The notes: generated by a model from the letters alone, not told the origin. Positions 30,253 to 41,555 are shown, counted from the stretch's first letter. The stretch: DNA of 64,000 nt from Peribacillus frigoritolerans (GCA_030562215.1 JAUPFL010000002.1:1054001-1118000); one strand, 5' to 3'. Translations and numbers: made by a program.

Positions 30253-31215
30253 ATGAAATTTAAAATGATGTATTCATTTTTGAATGCAGATTTGCAATTA
30301 ATAGAAAAAGAACTGGAAGCCGCAATTGAAGCGGATTCCACGGTTTTAAGGGAAGCTTCCCTGCATTTACTGCAATCCGGTGGAAAACGGATCCGTCCGG
30401 TATTCGTCCTATTGGGTGCGAAGTTTGGCAACTATGATATTCATGTCGTAAAGCATGTCGCAGCGACTTTGGAACTGATCCATACGGCTTCCCTTGTACA
30501 TGATGATGTTGTGGATGATGCGGATTTACGCAGGGGATCCGCTACCATTAAGTCGAAATGGGATAATCGTGTCGCCATGTACACAGGCGACTTCATTTTT
30601 GCTCGTGCACTGGAAATGATGGCGGTTATCGAATCTCCGCTAGCGCATCAAATTCTCGCTGATACAATGGTTGAACTATGTCTTGGGGAAATTGAACAAA
30701 TAAAAGATAAGTACAATTTCGAACAGAATTGGCGGATATACTTTAGGAGGATCAAACGGAAAACGGCATTGCTCATTGCGTCCAGCTGCCAGTTGGGAGC
30801 CATTTCAGCAGGCGTTGAAGAGAGGATTCACCAAAAGCTATTTAAATTCGGATATTATGTCGGTATGTCCTATCAAATCACCGATGATATATTGGATTTT
30901 ACGGCGTCGGAAGAAGAGCTTGGGAAACCGGCCGGCAGTGATTTGATTCAAGGTAATATCACTTTACCCGTATTGATCGCTATGGAAGATCCAAAGTTAA
31001 AAAAGCTTATCGAAACTGTTCGGGAAGATACGCCAAAAGACGAAATGTCCCATATAATCGATGCGATAAAAACTTCCGGTGCCATTGAACAAGCAGCGAG
31101 GATCAGTGATATGTATTTAGAAAAGGCTTTTACTGAGTTGAAAGGTCTTCCTGCCATTAAAGCTAGAAAAACTTTATCGGATATCGCGAAAAATATCGGA
31201 AAAAGAAAGTTTTGA
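30253..31215 (+). CDS. hepT: Heptaprenyl diphosphate synthase component II
   Basis: Catalytic subunit adding IPP units to farnesyl diphosphate. 320 residues. First Asp-rich motif LVHDDVVDDADLRRG at about 82-96, second YQITDDILDF at about 206-215, and GGKRIRP for IPP binding at about 43. ATG 30253 has GGGTGG just before it; an in-frame GTG at 30244 is less likely. Together with hepS and menG it forms the menaquinone side-chain cluster that serves the QcrABC complex encoded at 44-46 kb. Confidence 0.95.
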   Translation: MKFKMMYSFLNADLQLIEKELEAAIEADSTVLREASLHLLQSGGKRIRPVFVLLGAKFGNYDIHVVKHVAATLELIHTASLVHDDVVDDADLRRGSATIKSKWDNRVAMYTGDFIFARALEMMAVIESPLAHQILADTMVELCLGEIEQIKDKYNFEQNWRIYFRRIKRKTALLIASSCQLGAISAGVEERIHQKLFKFGYYVGMSYQITDDILDFTASEEELGKPAGSDLIQGNITLPVLIAMEDPKLKKLIETVREDTPKDEMSHIIDAIKTSGAIEQAARISDMYLEKAFTELKGLPAIKARKTLSDIAKNIGKRKF

Positions 31216-31311
31216 TAATGGGAGTTGCGAAACTCATCAAACAATGGTAATATTCTAAAAGTATTGCCTTATATAGGCAAATAACAATGATACATATTAG
31301 GAGTGACATTC

Positions 31312-31758
31312 ATGGAAAGAACATTTTTAATGGTTAAGCCTGACGGCGTTCAACGCAATTTAATCGGTGAAATCGTTTCCCGTTTCGAAAAGAAAGGCTT
31401 CCTTCTTGCAGGAGCAAAATTAATGGTCATTTCTCAAGAATTGGCTGAGCAACATTATGGCGAGCACAAAGAACGTCCTTTCTTTGGCGAATTAGTGGAC
31501 TTCATTACTTCAGGTCCTGTCTTCGCAATGGTTTGGGAAGGTGAAAACGTAATCGCAACTGCACGTCAAATGATGGGTGCTACTAACCCTAAAGATGCAG
31601 CAGCAGCAACAATTCGTGGCGATTTTGCCGTAACTGTTGGCAAAAACATCATTCACGGATCTGATTCAGCTGAAAGCGCTGTACGTGAAATCGGTTTATT
31701 CTTCAAAGAAGAAGAACTTGTTGAGTATTCTAAACTTGTAAACGAGTGGGTTTATTAA
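31312..31758 (+). CDS. ndk: Nucleoside diphosphate kinase
   Basis: Exchanges gamma phosphates between NTPs and NDPs. 148 residues; catalytic His lies in [12 protein letters not shown] (about 115); start [15 protein letters not shown] is the family signature. AGGAGTG at 31299-31305. A small leader hairpin TTGCCT-TATAT-AGGCAA is visible at 31264-31280. Codon choice here is more regular than in neighbours, in line with high expression. Between hepT and cheR as in B. subtilis. Confidence 0.97.
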   Translation: MERTFLMVKPDGVQRNLIGEIVSRFEKKGFLLAGAKLMVISQELAEQHYGEHKERPFFGELVDFITSGPVFAMVWEGENVIATARQMMGATNPKDAAAATIRGDFAVTVGKNIIHGSDSAESAVREIGLFFKEEELVEYSKLVNEWVY

Positions 31759-31780
31759 TTAATACTCATCACTTTATAAG

Positions 31781-31823
31781 AAGCGGGTTCCATCGTCATA
31801 ATGCGATGGAACCCGCTTTTTTG
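31781..31823 (+). terminator. Terminator after ndk
   Basis: AAGCGGGTTCCATCG / CGATGGAACCCGCTT, fifteen-base perfect arms, T-run. Confidence 0.97.
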
Positions 31824-31898
31824 TATTGCTTTTTAGCTTCCCGGCAAGGTAAGGAATTATTTTAGTTTAAAGAAAATATGGTGCTCTCCGATATATAA

Positions 31899-32722
<824 letters not shown>

Positions 32723-32762
32723 AAAAGGACTGATTCTGCTCATGGGCATTCAGTCCTTTTCG
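32723..32762 (+). terminator. Terminator after cheR
   Basis: AAAAGGACTGA / TCAGTCCTTTT eleven-base arms at 32723-32733 and 32750-32760. Confidence 0.88.
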
Positions 32763-32914
32763 TTTGTACAGTAATAGCAAAGCCAGTAGAACCTCTAATT
32801 TGGAAGATAAACTATATCGAAAATATTTAAGTACTTGTAAAATAGAGTGAAAAGTGATTAAATTCAAACAATATGGTTTTTACGTTTTACATATACCCAC
32901 ATTTCATAAAATTG

Positions 32915-32945
32915 TGGTATATTGATACATATACACTTTAAAGTG
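32915..32945 (+). promoter_or_regulatory. aroC promoter and palindromic operator candidate
   Basis: Extended -10 TGGTATATT at 32915-32923; CACTTTAAAGTG palindrome at 32934-32945, right where transcription should begin. The same ACTTTAAAGTG occurs before hisC (35657-35667). Confidence 0.55.
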
Positions 32946-32962
32946 CTAAAAGGGGCTGGAAG

Positions 32963-34135
32963 ATGAGATATTTAACAGCGGGAGAATCACATGGTCCGCA
33001 GCTGACTACTATCATTGAAGGATTACCGGCAGGAATGCCGATTTCGAATGAGGATATCAATCAAGAATTGGGACGCAGGCAAAAAGGGCATGGACGTGGA
33101 AGAAGGATGCAGATCGAGAAAGATCAGGCTTTTATTTCTTCGGGAATCAGACATGGCTACACACTCGGTTCACCGGTTGCTTTGGTCGTTGAGAACGATG
33201 ACTGGAAGCATTGGACAAAGATTATGGGTAGTGAAGGGCTTTCAGAAGAGGAAGCTGAAGAAATTAAACGTAAAATCACCCGTCCTCGTCCTGGTCATGC
33301 AGACTTGAACGGCGGGATTAAATATGGGCACCGCGATTTGAGAAATGTTCTGGAACGCTCTTCAGCCCGTGAAACGACTGTAAGGGTGGCAGCAGGTGCT
33401 GTCGCTAAAAAACTATTGTCTTTATTGGGAATAGAAGTGGCATCGCATGTTTTGGAAATTGGCGGAGTGAAGGCAGAACCGCCAAAATATGAAAATATTC
33501 AGCAATTGCAACAAGTAACAGAAGAATCTTCAGTTAGATGTTTTGACAAAAACGTGGAGCAGCAGATGAAGGATGCAATTGATGAAGCGAAGCAAAAAGG
33601 AGATTCCATCGGCGGAATCGTCGAAGTCATTGTAGAAGGAATGCCGGTGGGTGTGGGAAGTTATGTGCATTATGACCGTAAGCTTGATGCAAAACTGGCC
33701 GCAGCAATTATGAGCATCAATGCATTTAAAGGTGTGGAAATAGGTCTTGGATTTGAAGCGGCCCATCTATTCGGCAGTGATGTCCATGATGAAATCGCTT
33801 GGGACGAAGAACAGGGTTATTACCGGAAAACCAATCGCCTTGGCGGTTTTGAAGGCGGTATGACAACTGGAATGCCGATTGTTGTACGCGGTGTGATGAA
33901 GCCGATCCCTACTTTATATAAACCTTTGAAAAGTGTTGATATTGATACGAAGGAAGTGTTTGAAGCAAGTGTCGAGCGTTCCGATAGTTGTGCGGTTCCT
34001 GCAGCAGCAGTAGTTGCTGAGGCGGTAGTGGCATGGGAACTGGCGGCTGCCATCGTTGATCAATTCCCTTCAGATCGTTATGAGCAATTAGCAGCATACA
34101 TAAGATCATATCGGGAAGAAGTAAAGGGGTTTTAA
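32963..34135 (+). CDS. aroC: Chorismate synthase
   Basis: Last step of the shikimate pathway, EPSP to chorismate, needs reduced FMN (B. subtilis name aroF). 390 residues. Starts [22 protein letters not shown] (signature 1), [11 protein letters not shown] near 50, [20 protein letters not shown] at about 112 (signature 2), and [16 protein letters not shown] at about 338 (signature 3). Ribosome site AAAGGGGCTGG. First gene of the aromatic cluster; aroB starts three bases after the stop. Intact. Confidence 0.97.
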   Translation: MRYLTAGESHGPQLTTIIEGLPAGMPISNEDINQELGRRQKGHGRGRRMQIEKDQAFISSGIRHGYTLGSPVALVVENDDWKHWTKIMGSEGLSEEEAEEIKRKITRPRPGHADLNGGIKYGHRDLRNVLERSSARETTVRVAAGAVAKKLLSLLGIEVASHVLEIGGVKAEPPKYENIQQLQQVTEESSVRCFDKNVEQQMKDAIDEAKQKGDSIGGIVEVIVEGMPVGVGSYVHYDRKLDAKLAAAIMSINAFKGVEIGLGFEAAHLFGSDVHDEIAWDEEQGYYRKTNRLGGFEGGMTTGMPIVVRGVMKPIPTLYKPLKSVDIDTKEVFEASVERSDSCAVPAAAVVAEAVVAWELAAAIVDQFPSDRYEQLAAYIRSYREEVKGF

Positions 34136-34138
34136 ATC

Positions 34139-35217
34139 ATGGAATCCATCCAAATAAAAACGGCTTCCAAGCAATATCCGGTTTTAATTGGCAAGAAGGC
34201 GATAAATGAATTGCCAGAATTAATAACGCATGAATTAAATCATTTAAACAAGATTCTAATCATAACTGATGAGAAAGTGGCGGCCCTTCATTTGCAGACT
34301 GTGAAGGACGCCCTGATCAAGACGGAAAACCGGTCTTGCATCATGTAGTGCCAGAAGGGGAGCATGCTAAAACATTCGATGTGTTTTATGAATGCCAAAG
34401 CTTCTGCTTATCCCAGCAGATTAATCGCAAGTCATTGATTATTGCCCTAGGCGGTGGGGCAGTCGGTGACTTGGCTGGATTCGTTGCAGCTACTTTTATG
34501 AGAGGGATTCCATTTATACAGGTTCCGACGACTTTGCTCGCCCACGATAGTGCAGTGGGCGGCAAGGTTGCCATCAATCACCCGCTAGGGAAAAATATGA
34601 TTGGGGCCTTTCATCAGCCTGAAGCGGTCATTTACGATCTGGAATTTTTAAAAACTCTGCCACTTAAAGAATTAAGGTCAGGTTTTGCAGAAGTCATTAA
34701 ACATTCCTTGATAGCAGATAATGAGTTTTATCTATGGTTAAAGTCGAATATTGTTGATTTGAATGATATAACGGATGAGCAATTCCTAACAATGATTACA
34801 AAAGGGATTGGCATTAAAGCTAAAATTGTCGAAGAGGATGAGAAGGAAAATGGCATTCGTGCTTTTTTGAATTTTGGTCATACGCTTGGACATGCAGTGG
34901 AAGGTTCAATGGGATACGGAAACTTTACGCATGGGGAATCGATTTTAATCGGGATGGTATATGCTCTTAAATTAAGCAGAAAGAAAGCCGATCTCGATTT
35001 TAAACTAGATGAGTTTATTGACTGGGTTTCTTCTTTAGGTTATCAAATAACCATTCCAACAAGACTTGAACATGCGATGCTGCTTGAATTAATGAAAACG
35101 GACAAAAAATCGGTCAATGATGCAGCTACCTTTGTCCTGCTAACCGAAGTGGGGTCACCGCTATTAATGGATATAGCCGACTCTGAGCTGATAGAGGAAA
35201 TGGCGGATATGATATAG
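34139..35217 (+). CDS. aroB: 3-dehydroquinate synthase (one frameshift)
   Basis: Second shikimate step, DAHP to 3-dehydroquinate, NAD and metal dependent. N-terminal MESIQIKTASKQYPVLIGK, NAD region GGGAVGDLAGFVAATFMRG, VPTTLLAHDSAVGGKVAINH, GFAEVIKHSL, FGHTLGHAVE (metal His) and HGESILIGM. One base is missing at about 34318 (ATCAAGACGG for ATCAAAGACGG); the restored frame DGKPVLHHVVPEGEHAK is correct for the family. About 359 residues. Second gene of the aromatic operon, coupled to aroC. Confidence 0.95.
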
Positions 35218-35240
35218 AGTTCAGGAGAAGGGGACTATGT

Positions 35241-35609
35241 GTGATTAGAGGAATAAGGGGTGCCACTACAGTAGAAAGAGACACAGAAATGGAAGTGATT
35301 TCCGCTGTTGAAAAGTTGATGGGCGAAATCATTCAGGTCAACGAAATTGATCCGGATATGGTAGCTTCTGTATTTTTTTCTGCTACGGAAGAGATTCGTT
35401 CTGTCTTCCCTGCCAAAGCCTTGAGGAAATTCGAAGGCTGGACTTATGTACCGGTTACATGCATGAAAGAAATACCGGTAAGCAATTCCTTGCCATTTTG
35501 CATCCGGGTCATGATCCACTTAAATACGACAAAATCTCAAAAAGAGATACAGCATGTATACCAGGCCGGGGCTACGGTATTACGGCCAGATTTGACAAAG
35601 CAGATATAA
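35241..35609 (+). CDS. aroH: Chorismate mutase, AroH type
   Basis: Claisen rearrangement of chorismate to prephenate, towards Phe and Tyr. 122 residues of the trimeric pseudo-barrel AroH fold. MIRGIRGATTVERDT carries the conserved Arg (residue 7), MVASVFFSATEEIRSVFPAKA the middle, and LPFCIRVMIHLNT the active-site Arg near 90. Start codon GTG 35241 with GGAGAAGGGG upstream. In B. subtilis the trp operon follows; here the next gene is hisC. The end of the gene carries a possible promoter for hisC (TTGACA 35592, TATAAA 35616). Confidence 0.95.
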   Translation: MIRGIRGATTVERDTEMEVISAVEKLMGEIIQVNEIDPDMVASVFFSATEEIRSVFPAKALRKFEGWTYVPVTCMKEIPVSNSLPFCIRVMIHLNTTKSQKEIQHVYQAGATVLRPDLTKQI

Positions 35610-35631
35610 GATGATTATAAATCTATGAATA

Positions 35632-35667
35632 TGATATACTATTCTCACACTTTCTTACTTTAAAGTG
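35632..35667 (+). promoter_or_regulatory. hisC promoter and palindromic operator candidate
   Basis: Extended -10 TGATATACT at 35632-35640 and palindrome ACTTTAAAGTG at 35657-35667, the same arrangement as before aroC. A second start point may use TTGACA (35592) with TATAAA (35616), spacer 18. Confidence 0.55.
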
Positions 35668-35690
35668 ATAAAAAAATAGAGGTGATTGAC

Positions 35691-36802
35691 ATGAAATGGA
35701 ATGAAGCGGTCCTTTCCTTGAAGTCTTATCAACCGGGAAAATCCACTGATGAAGTGAAAAAATTATACGGGTTGGAAAAAATCACGAAATTAGCTTCAAA
35801 TGAAAATCCTTTTGGCTGTTCGGAAAAGGTCAAGGAGTCCGTTAGGAATTCAACCCATTCGTTTGCAATCTATCCAGATGGATATGCAACGTTGCTTAGG
35901 GAAGCTGTTGCAAAACATACAGGTGTGAAAGAAACTCAGCTTATTTTTGGAAATGGATCTGATGAGAACATTCAAATCATCTCAAGGAGTCTATTGGGGG
36001 CTGGAAAGAATACGGTCATGGCAACAGGAACTTTTTCGCAGTATCGCCATAATGCCACGCTAGAAGGCGCGGAAATCAGGGAAGTTCCTCATATTGACGG
36101 TGCTCATGATTTAGAAGGAATGCTTAAAGTAATAGATGATAAAACAGCGGTTGTCTGGCTTTGTACTCCAAATAATCCAACAGGTAAATACATTTCGGAA
36201 CAGGATTTATTATCGTTCATCGAAAAAGTGCCGGAAGATGTTCTTATCGTTTTGGATGAAGCTTATTGTGAATATGCAACGGCTGAGGATTACCCCAGAA
36301 CGAATCAATGGATTAATAAATATAAAAATTTGATCATACTCGGACTTTCTCAAAAATTTATGGACTTGCCAGTTTTAGGGTTGGGTACGGTTTGGCGGAT
36401 GAGGATATTATTCAGAAACTAGATCCGTCCCGGGAACCATTCAATGTGAACACATTTGCACAGAATATTGCTATCGTCGCTTTGGAAGATCAAGCCTTCA
36501 TTGAAAAATGCAAGGAAGAAAATCAAAAAGGACTCAAGCAATACTATGATTTTTGCAATGAGGAAAATTTGGCTTATTACCCGTCACAAGGTAATTTCAT
36601 CTTTATCCATTTTAAACAGGATGCAGATGTGGTGTTTCAATATTTGCTTGAGCGCGGCTATATCGCAAGGTCGGGGAAATCTTTCGGTTTTCCTAACAGC
36701 CTAAGGGTAACGATTGGTTCTACGGAAGAAAATGAAGGAATGATCAATGCTATTAAAACTTTTTTGAATGAAGTTGAGGCACCTTCTGATTCGCTGCTTT
36801 AA
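35691..36802 (+). CDS. hisC: Histidinol-phosphate / aromatic aminotransferase (one frameshift)
   Basis: PLP enzyme acting in histidine synthesis and, in B. subtilis, in Phe and Tyr synthesis as well, which explains its place in the aro cluster. MKWNEAVLSLKSYQPGKSTDEV, LASNENPFGCS, NGSDENIQII, CTPNNPTG, VLDEAYCEY. One C is missing at about 36340 (ACTCGGACTT for ACTCCGGACTT); the corrected stretch LRTFSKIYGLASFRVGYGLA contains the PLP Lys, which the raw frame destroys. ATG 35691 with AGAGGTG at 35678-35684. About 370 residues. Confidence 0.93.
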
Positions 36803-36848
36803 CGTTTCATCAAACCTAGAGGAGCATAAAAGATGCGGGGAGAGAAGA

Positions 36849-37951
36849 GTGAAGGGTAAGGTTTTTGTAATAGGTTTAGGTCTAATAGGAGGATCACTGG
36901 CCATGGCTGTACGCCATGCACATCCTGAAGCCGTGATTGTTGGTATGGACCTAAGTGAAAAGAATATTCAACTATCGATGCTATTGGGGATCATTGATGA
37001 TTCTGTATCATCTTTGGAAGCGGGAGCATGTGAAGCTGATTTGATTCTACTTGCTGTGCCTGTCAATGAAACCGTGAAGATTTTAGCGCAATTGGCTGAT
37101 ATGGATTTAAAAAGTGATGTCCTCATATCTGATGCAGGAAGTACGAAGGATACAGTCGTTAAGGCAGCGCAACCATTGTTAGATAAAGGGGTGGCCTTCA
37201 TCGGGGGCACCCTATGGCTGGTTCCCATAAAAGCGGCGCTGCAGCAGCCAAATTGCATTTATTCGAACATGCATTTTATTTGCTTACTCCCGGGGATTCC
37301 ATCAAAGAAGAAAAAGTTGAGCAGCTGAAAGGGTGGCTGCAAGGGACAAGAGCTAACTTTCTCATTGTTAGTCCTGCCACACATGATAAGCTGACTGGGG
37401 TCATTAGTCATTTTCCGCATATTGTCGCATCGGGGCTCGTTAAGCAGGCAGAAAATTACAGTAAGGAAAACAAGTTGATTTCAAGGCTCGCAGCAGGCGG
37501 ATTCCGAGATATTACAAGAATCGCTTCAAGCAGTCCGGAAATGTGGCGTGACATTTTGTTACATAACCGGGATGTGCTACTTGAATTAATGAATGATTGG
37601 CTGAATGAAATGGAGCATATAAAAGGTCTGGTTGCGAATGAAGATAGTGAAGAAATCCTTCGATTCTTTACCGATGCCAAGATTTTCAGGGATGATTTGC
37701 CAACACATGCGAAAGGCGCCATACCAGCGTTTTATGATTTATATATCGATATACCGGATTATGCCGGAATAATTTCTGAGATTACCGGATATTTGGCACA
37801 AGAAGGTATCAGCATCACAAACATAAGGATCATTGAAACCAGGGAAGAGATATACGGTGTGCTGGTCATCAGCTTCCAAACGGATGTTGATCGCATAAAA
37901 GCTGCGGAGTGTATTTCAAGACATACAGATTATGAAACGATCCTGGCATAA
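36849..37951 (+). CDS. tyrA: Prephenate dehydrogenase with ACT domain (one frameshift)
   Basis: Oxidative decarboxylation of prephenate to 4-hydroxyphenylpyruvate. Rossmann start KVFVIGLGLIGGSLAMAVR (GxGxxG), then SDAGSTKD, and a C-terminal ACT domain for feedback (from about 295, IDIPDYAGIISEITGYLAQ). One C is missing at about 37208 (GGGGGCACCC for GGGGGCCACCC); correction restores the catalytic GGHPMAGSHKSG His. GTG 36849 is used with GGGGAGAG at 36838-36845. Follows hisC and precedes aroA as in B. subtilis. Confidence 0.95.
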
Positions 37952-37973
37952 TATTGATAGGGAGGATGGTTTT

Positions 37974-39260
37974 ATGAATACTAAAAAAATTACAAACGAA
38001 CATCCAAACATTACGTGGTTCGATTGCCATACCTGGAGATAAGTCGATCTCCCATCGTTCGATAATGTTTGGAGCCCTTGCCGAAGGAGAAACGACAGTC
38101 ACTAATTTTCTTCCAGGAGCCGATTGTTTAAGTACGATTTCTTGTTTTAAGCAACTTGGAGTCCATATTGAACAAGATGGCCAGCATGTCAAAATTGAAG
38201 GCAAAGGTTTTAATGGATTAAAGGAACCTGAATCAGTACTGGATGTCGGAAATTCTGGTACCACGATCAGGTTAATGATGGGCATATTGGCAGGACAGGA
38301 TTTTTCAGCCGTTTTGGCAGGTGACGAATCGATAGCCAAACGTCCAATGACCCGGGTAGTCAACCCTCTTCGTCAGATGGGAGCAATCATTGATGGCCGA
38401 AAAGGAGCCGAATATACCCCCTCGCCATAAGAGGAGGCAAATTACAAGGGTTTCGCTATGAATTGCCTGTAGCCAGTGCACAGGTGAAATCTGCGATAAT
38501 CTTGGCTGGTTTACAGGCAGAAGGTGAAACGATCATTATCGAACCGGAAGAGACCCGTGATCATACAGAACGAATGATCCAGGAGTTTGGCGGGAAAATC
38601 GAAAAGGACGGTCAAACGATTAAAGTGAGTGGAAATCAAGTTTTCAAAGGGACGAACATCCATGTGCCGGGTGATATTTCTTCGGCGGCTTTCTTCATGG
38701 TGGCTGCAGCGATTACGGAAAATAGTGAAGTGGTGTTAAAGAATGTGGGCCTTAATTCGACAAGGACTGGAATCATCGAAGTCATGAAGTCGATGGGGGC
38801 GGATATCACGATAGAGAAGAAGACGAGCGAGGGTGAACCAGCAGGAGACATCACGGTCAGAAGCTCCCAGCTAAAAGGAACGACCATCAGCGGTGATCTA
38901 ATCCCCCGTCTCATCGATGAAATACCGGTAATTGCACTTCTGGCGACACAGGCTGAAGGGATAACCACGATCAAGGATGCAGCAGAACTAAAAGTGAAAG
39001 AGACGAATCGAATTGATACTGTTGCAAATGAGCTTTCCGTCCTGGGGGCAGATATAACCCCGACAGCAGACGGATTGATCATCAAAGGTCGTAAAGCCCT
39101 GAATGGAGGAATGGTCACAAGCCATGGAGATCATCGTATCGGGATGATGCTTGCTGTAGCGGCTTTGATAACGGATGGGGAAGTGGAACTTGCCGACCCT
39201 GATGCCATCGATGTATCATATCCACAATTTTTTGGACATTTGACGCAATTGATAAAGTAA
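37974..39260 (+). CDS. aroA: 3-phosphoshikimate 1-carboxyvinyltransferase, EPSP synthase (two frameshifts)
   Basis: Sixth shikimate step (B. subtilis name aroE). After correction about 428 residues: [101 protein letters not shown]. The NSGTTIRLM segment is class II-like. Breaks: one extra A in the run just after the start (37983-37989) and one missing C at about 38418 (ACCCCCTCGCC). ATG 37974 with AGGGAGGA upstream. Last gene of the aromatic cluster, followed by a terminator. Confidence 0.95.
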
Positions 39261-39262
39261 AT

Positions 39263-39304
39263 AAAAAAAGTTTACATACCTTATTTGGTCTGTAAACTTT
39301 TTTT
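39263..39304 (+). terminator. Terminator after aroA
   Basis: AAAAAAAGTTTACA / TGTAAACTTTTTTT hairpin with a 14-base loop. Confidence 0.9.
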
Positions 39305-39356
39305 AAATGCTTAAAAGCATTGAAAGCGCTAACATCAGGGCTTTTTTGGACCTGTA

Positions 39357-39394
39357 TTGATCATGAAAATAATGAAAAAGGGGTTCATGATCAA
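39357..39394 (+). repeat. Perfect 11-base inverted repeat upstream of ypiA
   Basis: TTGATCATGAA (39357-39367) and TTCATGATCAA (39384-39394) with a 16-base loop. No T-run follows, so it is not a usual terminator; it may be an operator or a leader hairpin. The rest of the 39305-39625 gap holds a small AATGCTT/AAGCATT palindrome at 39306-39321 and no gene. Confidence 0.55.
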
Positions 39395-39625
39395 AAAGGA
39401 GATTTACCGTAGCGTGGAGAATTAACTAGTAACCTTTTTTAATGAGAATGGAGGGGACTTCATCAATGGAATACAAGGCTACAGTATGGTAAACTAATGA
39501 ATACTGTTTACTATGCATCTCGCGATTACTGGGTATTTTGTGCTTAATGGCAGAATATGTTACATTATGGCGTGAGTGTGTATGACTAGGGACCAAGTCT
39601 ATCATGCAAAAGGAAGGATTCAACA

Positions 39626-40894
39626 ATGAACACAGTGGAACAAGTTATACAGCATTTAAAAAAAGGGGAATTAACAGAAGCTCTTAAACATATAAATCGA
39701 ATTAAATCATCAGAGTCAGCAGAGGACATTTTATTGCTGGCCGAAGAAATGCTCCAGCTTGGTTTTGCTGAAGAGGCAAAGGATCTTTTTGAACATCTGC
39801 TGCAACTCTATCCCGATGAAGGAGAATTGATTGTTTCGTTGGCGGAAATCCTGATTGACATGGACCAGGAAGATGAAGCGATGCTGATGCTTGAAAAAGT
39901 AAGTGCAGATGATGAAGTATATCCAAGTGCTTTGCTTTTGGAAGCGGACCTTTATCAATTACAGGGGATGGATGAGGTCAGCGAACGGAAATTACTGCAG
40001 GCCAAGGAAATGCTTCCAGATGAGATCATCATTGATTTTGCACTAGCTGAACTGTTCTTTCATCAAGGAAGGGATCAGGAAGCCATTGCAAATTACATAA
40101 AGGTTTTGGAACAGGAACAAGAAATCGCTGGTGTTAATGTCAATCAGAGGCTTGCTGAAGCATTAAGCAGTTCAGGGAAGTTCGAGGAGGCCCTTCCGCA
40201 CTTTGAAAAGGCCTTAAAGGATGGACTTGAAATCAACACTCTATTCGAATATGCATTTACAGCTTTTCAGGCAGGTCTTTATGAGACAGCCGTACGAAAG
40301 TTTATTGAAATGAAAGAATTGGATCATGAATATCATTCTCTATATTTGTACCTGGCAAAGAGTTATGAACATCTTGAAGATCTGGAAAATGCCTTGAAAA
40401 CGGTCAAAGAAGGAATCAAGGCTGATGAATTCAATAAGGAACTTTACTTCTTCGGTGGAAAAATAGCCTTGAAAAGCGGACTTGACGAAGAGGCGGAAAA
40501 TCTATTTAAAGAAGCACTTGCCATTGATCCGGGATATCTGGAAGCTGCACTCACCCTTTTGAAATTGTATATGCACCAAGAAAGGTATGAAGATGTATTG
40601 GAGTGTATTGGTGTAAGGCGATATGGAGAGGATGATCCGCAGTTTGAATGGATAGCGGCTGTATCTTATCAGCATACCGAACAATTTAAAGAGTCATTAA
40701 TCAGCTATCATAAAGCATATAATTCATTCAAGAGCAATCAAGATTTCCTTGAAGATTATGGTTTCTTTTTAATTGAAGAAGGAGACAGAGCCACATCTAG
40801 AGAAGTATTTAATAAGCTGCTTGAGATGAACCCGGCTAATGATGAGTATGCAATGATTTTGGAGCGGCTAGGTGAAAGCACAGATGAAATGTAG
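39626..40894 (+). CDS. ypiA: Tetratricopeptide repeat protein YpiA
   Basis: 422 residues, acidic, built of about ten 34-residue helix-turn-helix TPR units (for example EEALPHFEKALKDG, ENALKTVKEGIKA, EEAENLFKEALAIDP). No signal peptide or membrane helix, so cytosolic. The B. subtilis homologue lies in the same place (aroA-ypiA-ypiB) and is a TPR protein of uncertain function. AAAGGAAGG before ATG. Intact. Confidence 0.9.
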   Translation: MNTVEQVIQHLKKGELTEALKHINRIKSSESAEDILLLAEEMLQLGFAEEAKDLFEHLLQLYPDEGELIVSLAEILIDMDQEDEAMLMLEKVSADDEVYPSALLLEADLYQLQGMDEVSERKLLQAKEMLPDEIIIDFALAELFFHQGRDQEAIANYIKVLEQEQEIAGVNVNQRLAEALSSSGKFEEALPHFEKALKDGLEINTLFEYAFTAFQAGLYETAVRKFIEMKELDHEYHSLYLYLAKSYEHLEDLENALKTVKEGIKADEFNKELYFFGGKIALKSGLDEEAENLFKEALAIDPGYLEAALTLLKLYMHQERYEDVLECIGVRRYGEDDPQFEWIAAVSYQHTEQFKESLISYHKAYNSFKSNQDFLEDYGFFLIEEGDRATSREVFNKLLEMNPANDEYAMILERLGESTDEM

Positions 40895-40935
40895 ATAAGT
40901 GAAACAAAACTAAATCAAGACAGAGGAGGGAATTC

Positions 40936-41487
40936 ATGGTGGCTGCCCCTGTTTCTGTGAATGAGAAGAAGGATTTTATTCGGTGGTTTTTAAATCATTA
41001 TCAACTGAAACGAAGAGAATGCGTATGGATATTGAATTATCTAATGAGTCATGATCAACTAATGAAAAAGGTTCATTTTGTAGAAAATGCACAATATTGC
41101 CCACGTGGACTGATTATGTCGACACATTGTGTGGATGAAGTCCCTTTCAGGTTCTATAAGTCCAATATCATGACGACCGATGCAGAGAAATCTTTTCATG
41201 ATATCCGTTTGAATCGGGATGAAGACATTTATATTCAGCTCAATTTTAAATCGTCTTACTCTTCTTATCAATATGCAGCGGTACTCGAGCACAATCCCTT
41301 CATGCCGAAATCGACGGCATCGAATGAAAAAGATCAGCTGCTTGCTGAACAATTTTTAGAAAGAAGCATGTTGTATTTTCAAAGGGACCGACTGCTTAAG
41401 GAAATCGATGAAGCACTTGATAAGCATGATGAACAAGCATTTAAGAATTTAACCGAACAATTGAATCAATTGAAAGTACTTGGATGA
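40936..41487 (+). CDS. ypiB: YpiB family protein with IDEAL domain
   Basis: 183 residues. N-terminal UPF0302 region ([26 protein letters not shown] split between about residues 12 and 38) and a C-terminal IDEAL motif, literally [14 protein letters not shown] at about 155-168. ATG 40936 follows GAGGAGGG. Function is unknown. It forms a pair with ypiA as in B. subtilis, but the operon partner ypiF is displaced by the mobile element that starts 45 bases downstream. Confidence 0.9.
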   Translation: MVAAPVSVNEKKDFIRWFLNHYQLKRRECVWILNYLMSHDQLMKKVHFVENAQYCPRGLIMSTHCVDEVPFRFYKSNIMTTDAEKSFHDIRLNRDEDIYIQLNFKSSYSSYQYAAVLEHNPFMPKSTASNEKDQLLAEQFLERSMLYFQRDRLLKEIDEALDKHDEQAFKNLTEQLNQLKVLG

Positions 41488-41496
41488 AATAAATTG

Positions 41497-41530
41497 ACCT
41501 TTCCGTAATCAGGAAAGGTTTTTATTTTTT
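41497..41530 (+). terminator. Terminator after ypiB, abutting the IS left end
   Basis: ACCTTTCC-GTAATCA-GGAAAGGT hairpin with TTTTATTTTTT; the IS end begins at 41532, so the element landed in the T-run. Confidence 0.88.
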
Positions 41531-41531
41531 A

Positions 41532-41555
41532 GGCTCTGTTAAAGCAAAATGTTGA
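41532..41555 (+). repeat. Left terminal inverted repeat
   Basis: GGCTCTGTTAAA, four variable bases, AATGTTGA. Compared with the reverse complement of the right end only position 3 and positions 13-16 differ. Confidence 0.8.

Noticed and set aside
39466..39492. Eight-codon frame MEYKATVW behind a GGAGGGG site, as a possible leader peptide of ypiA
   Set aside because: No run of regulatory codons and no terminator/antiterminator pair follows it; the distance to ypiA is 130 bases.
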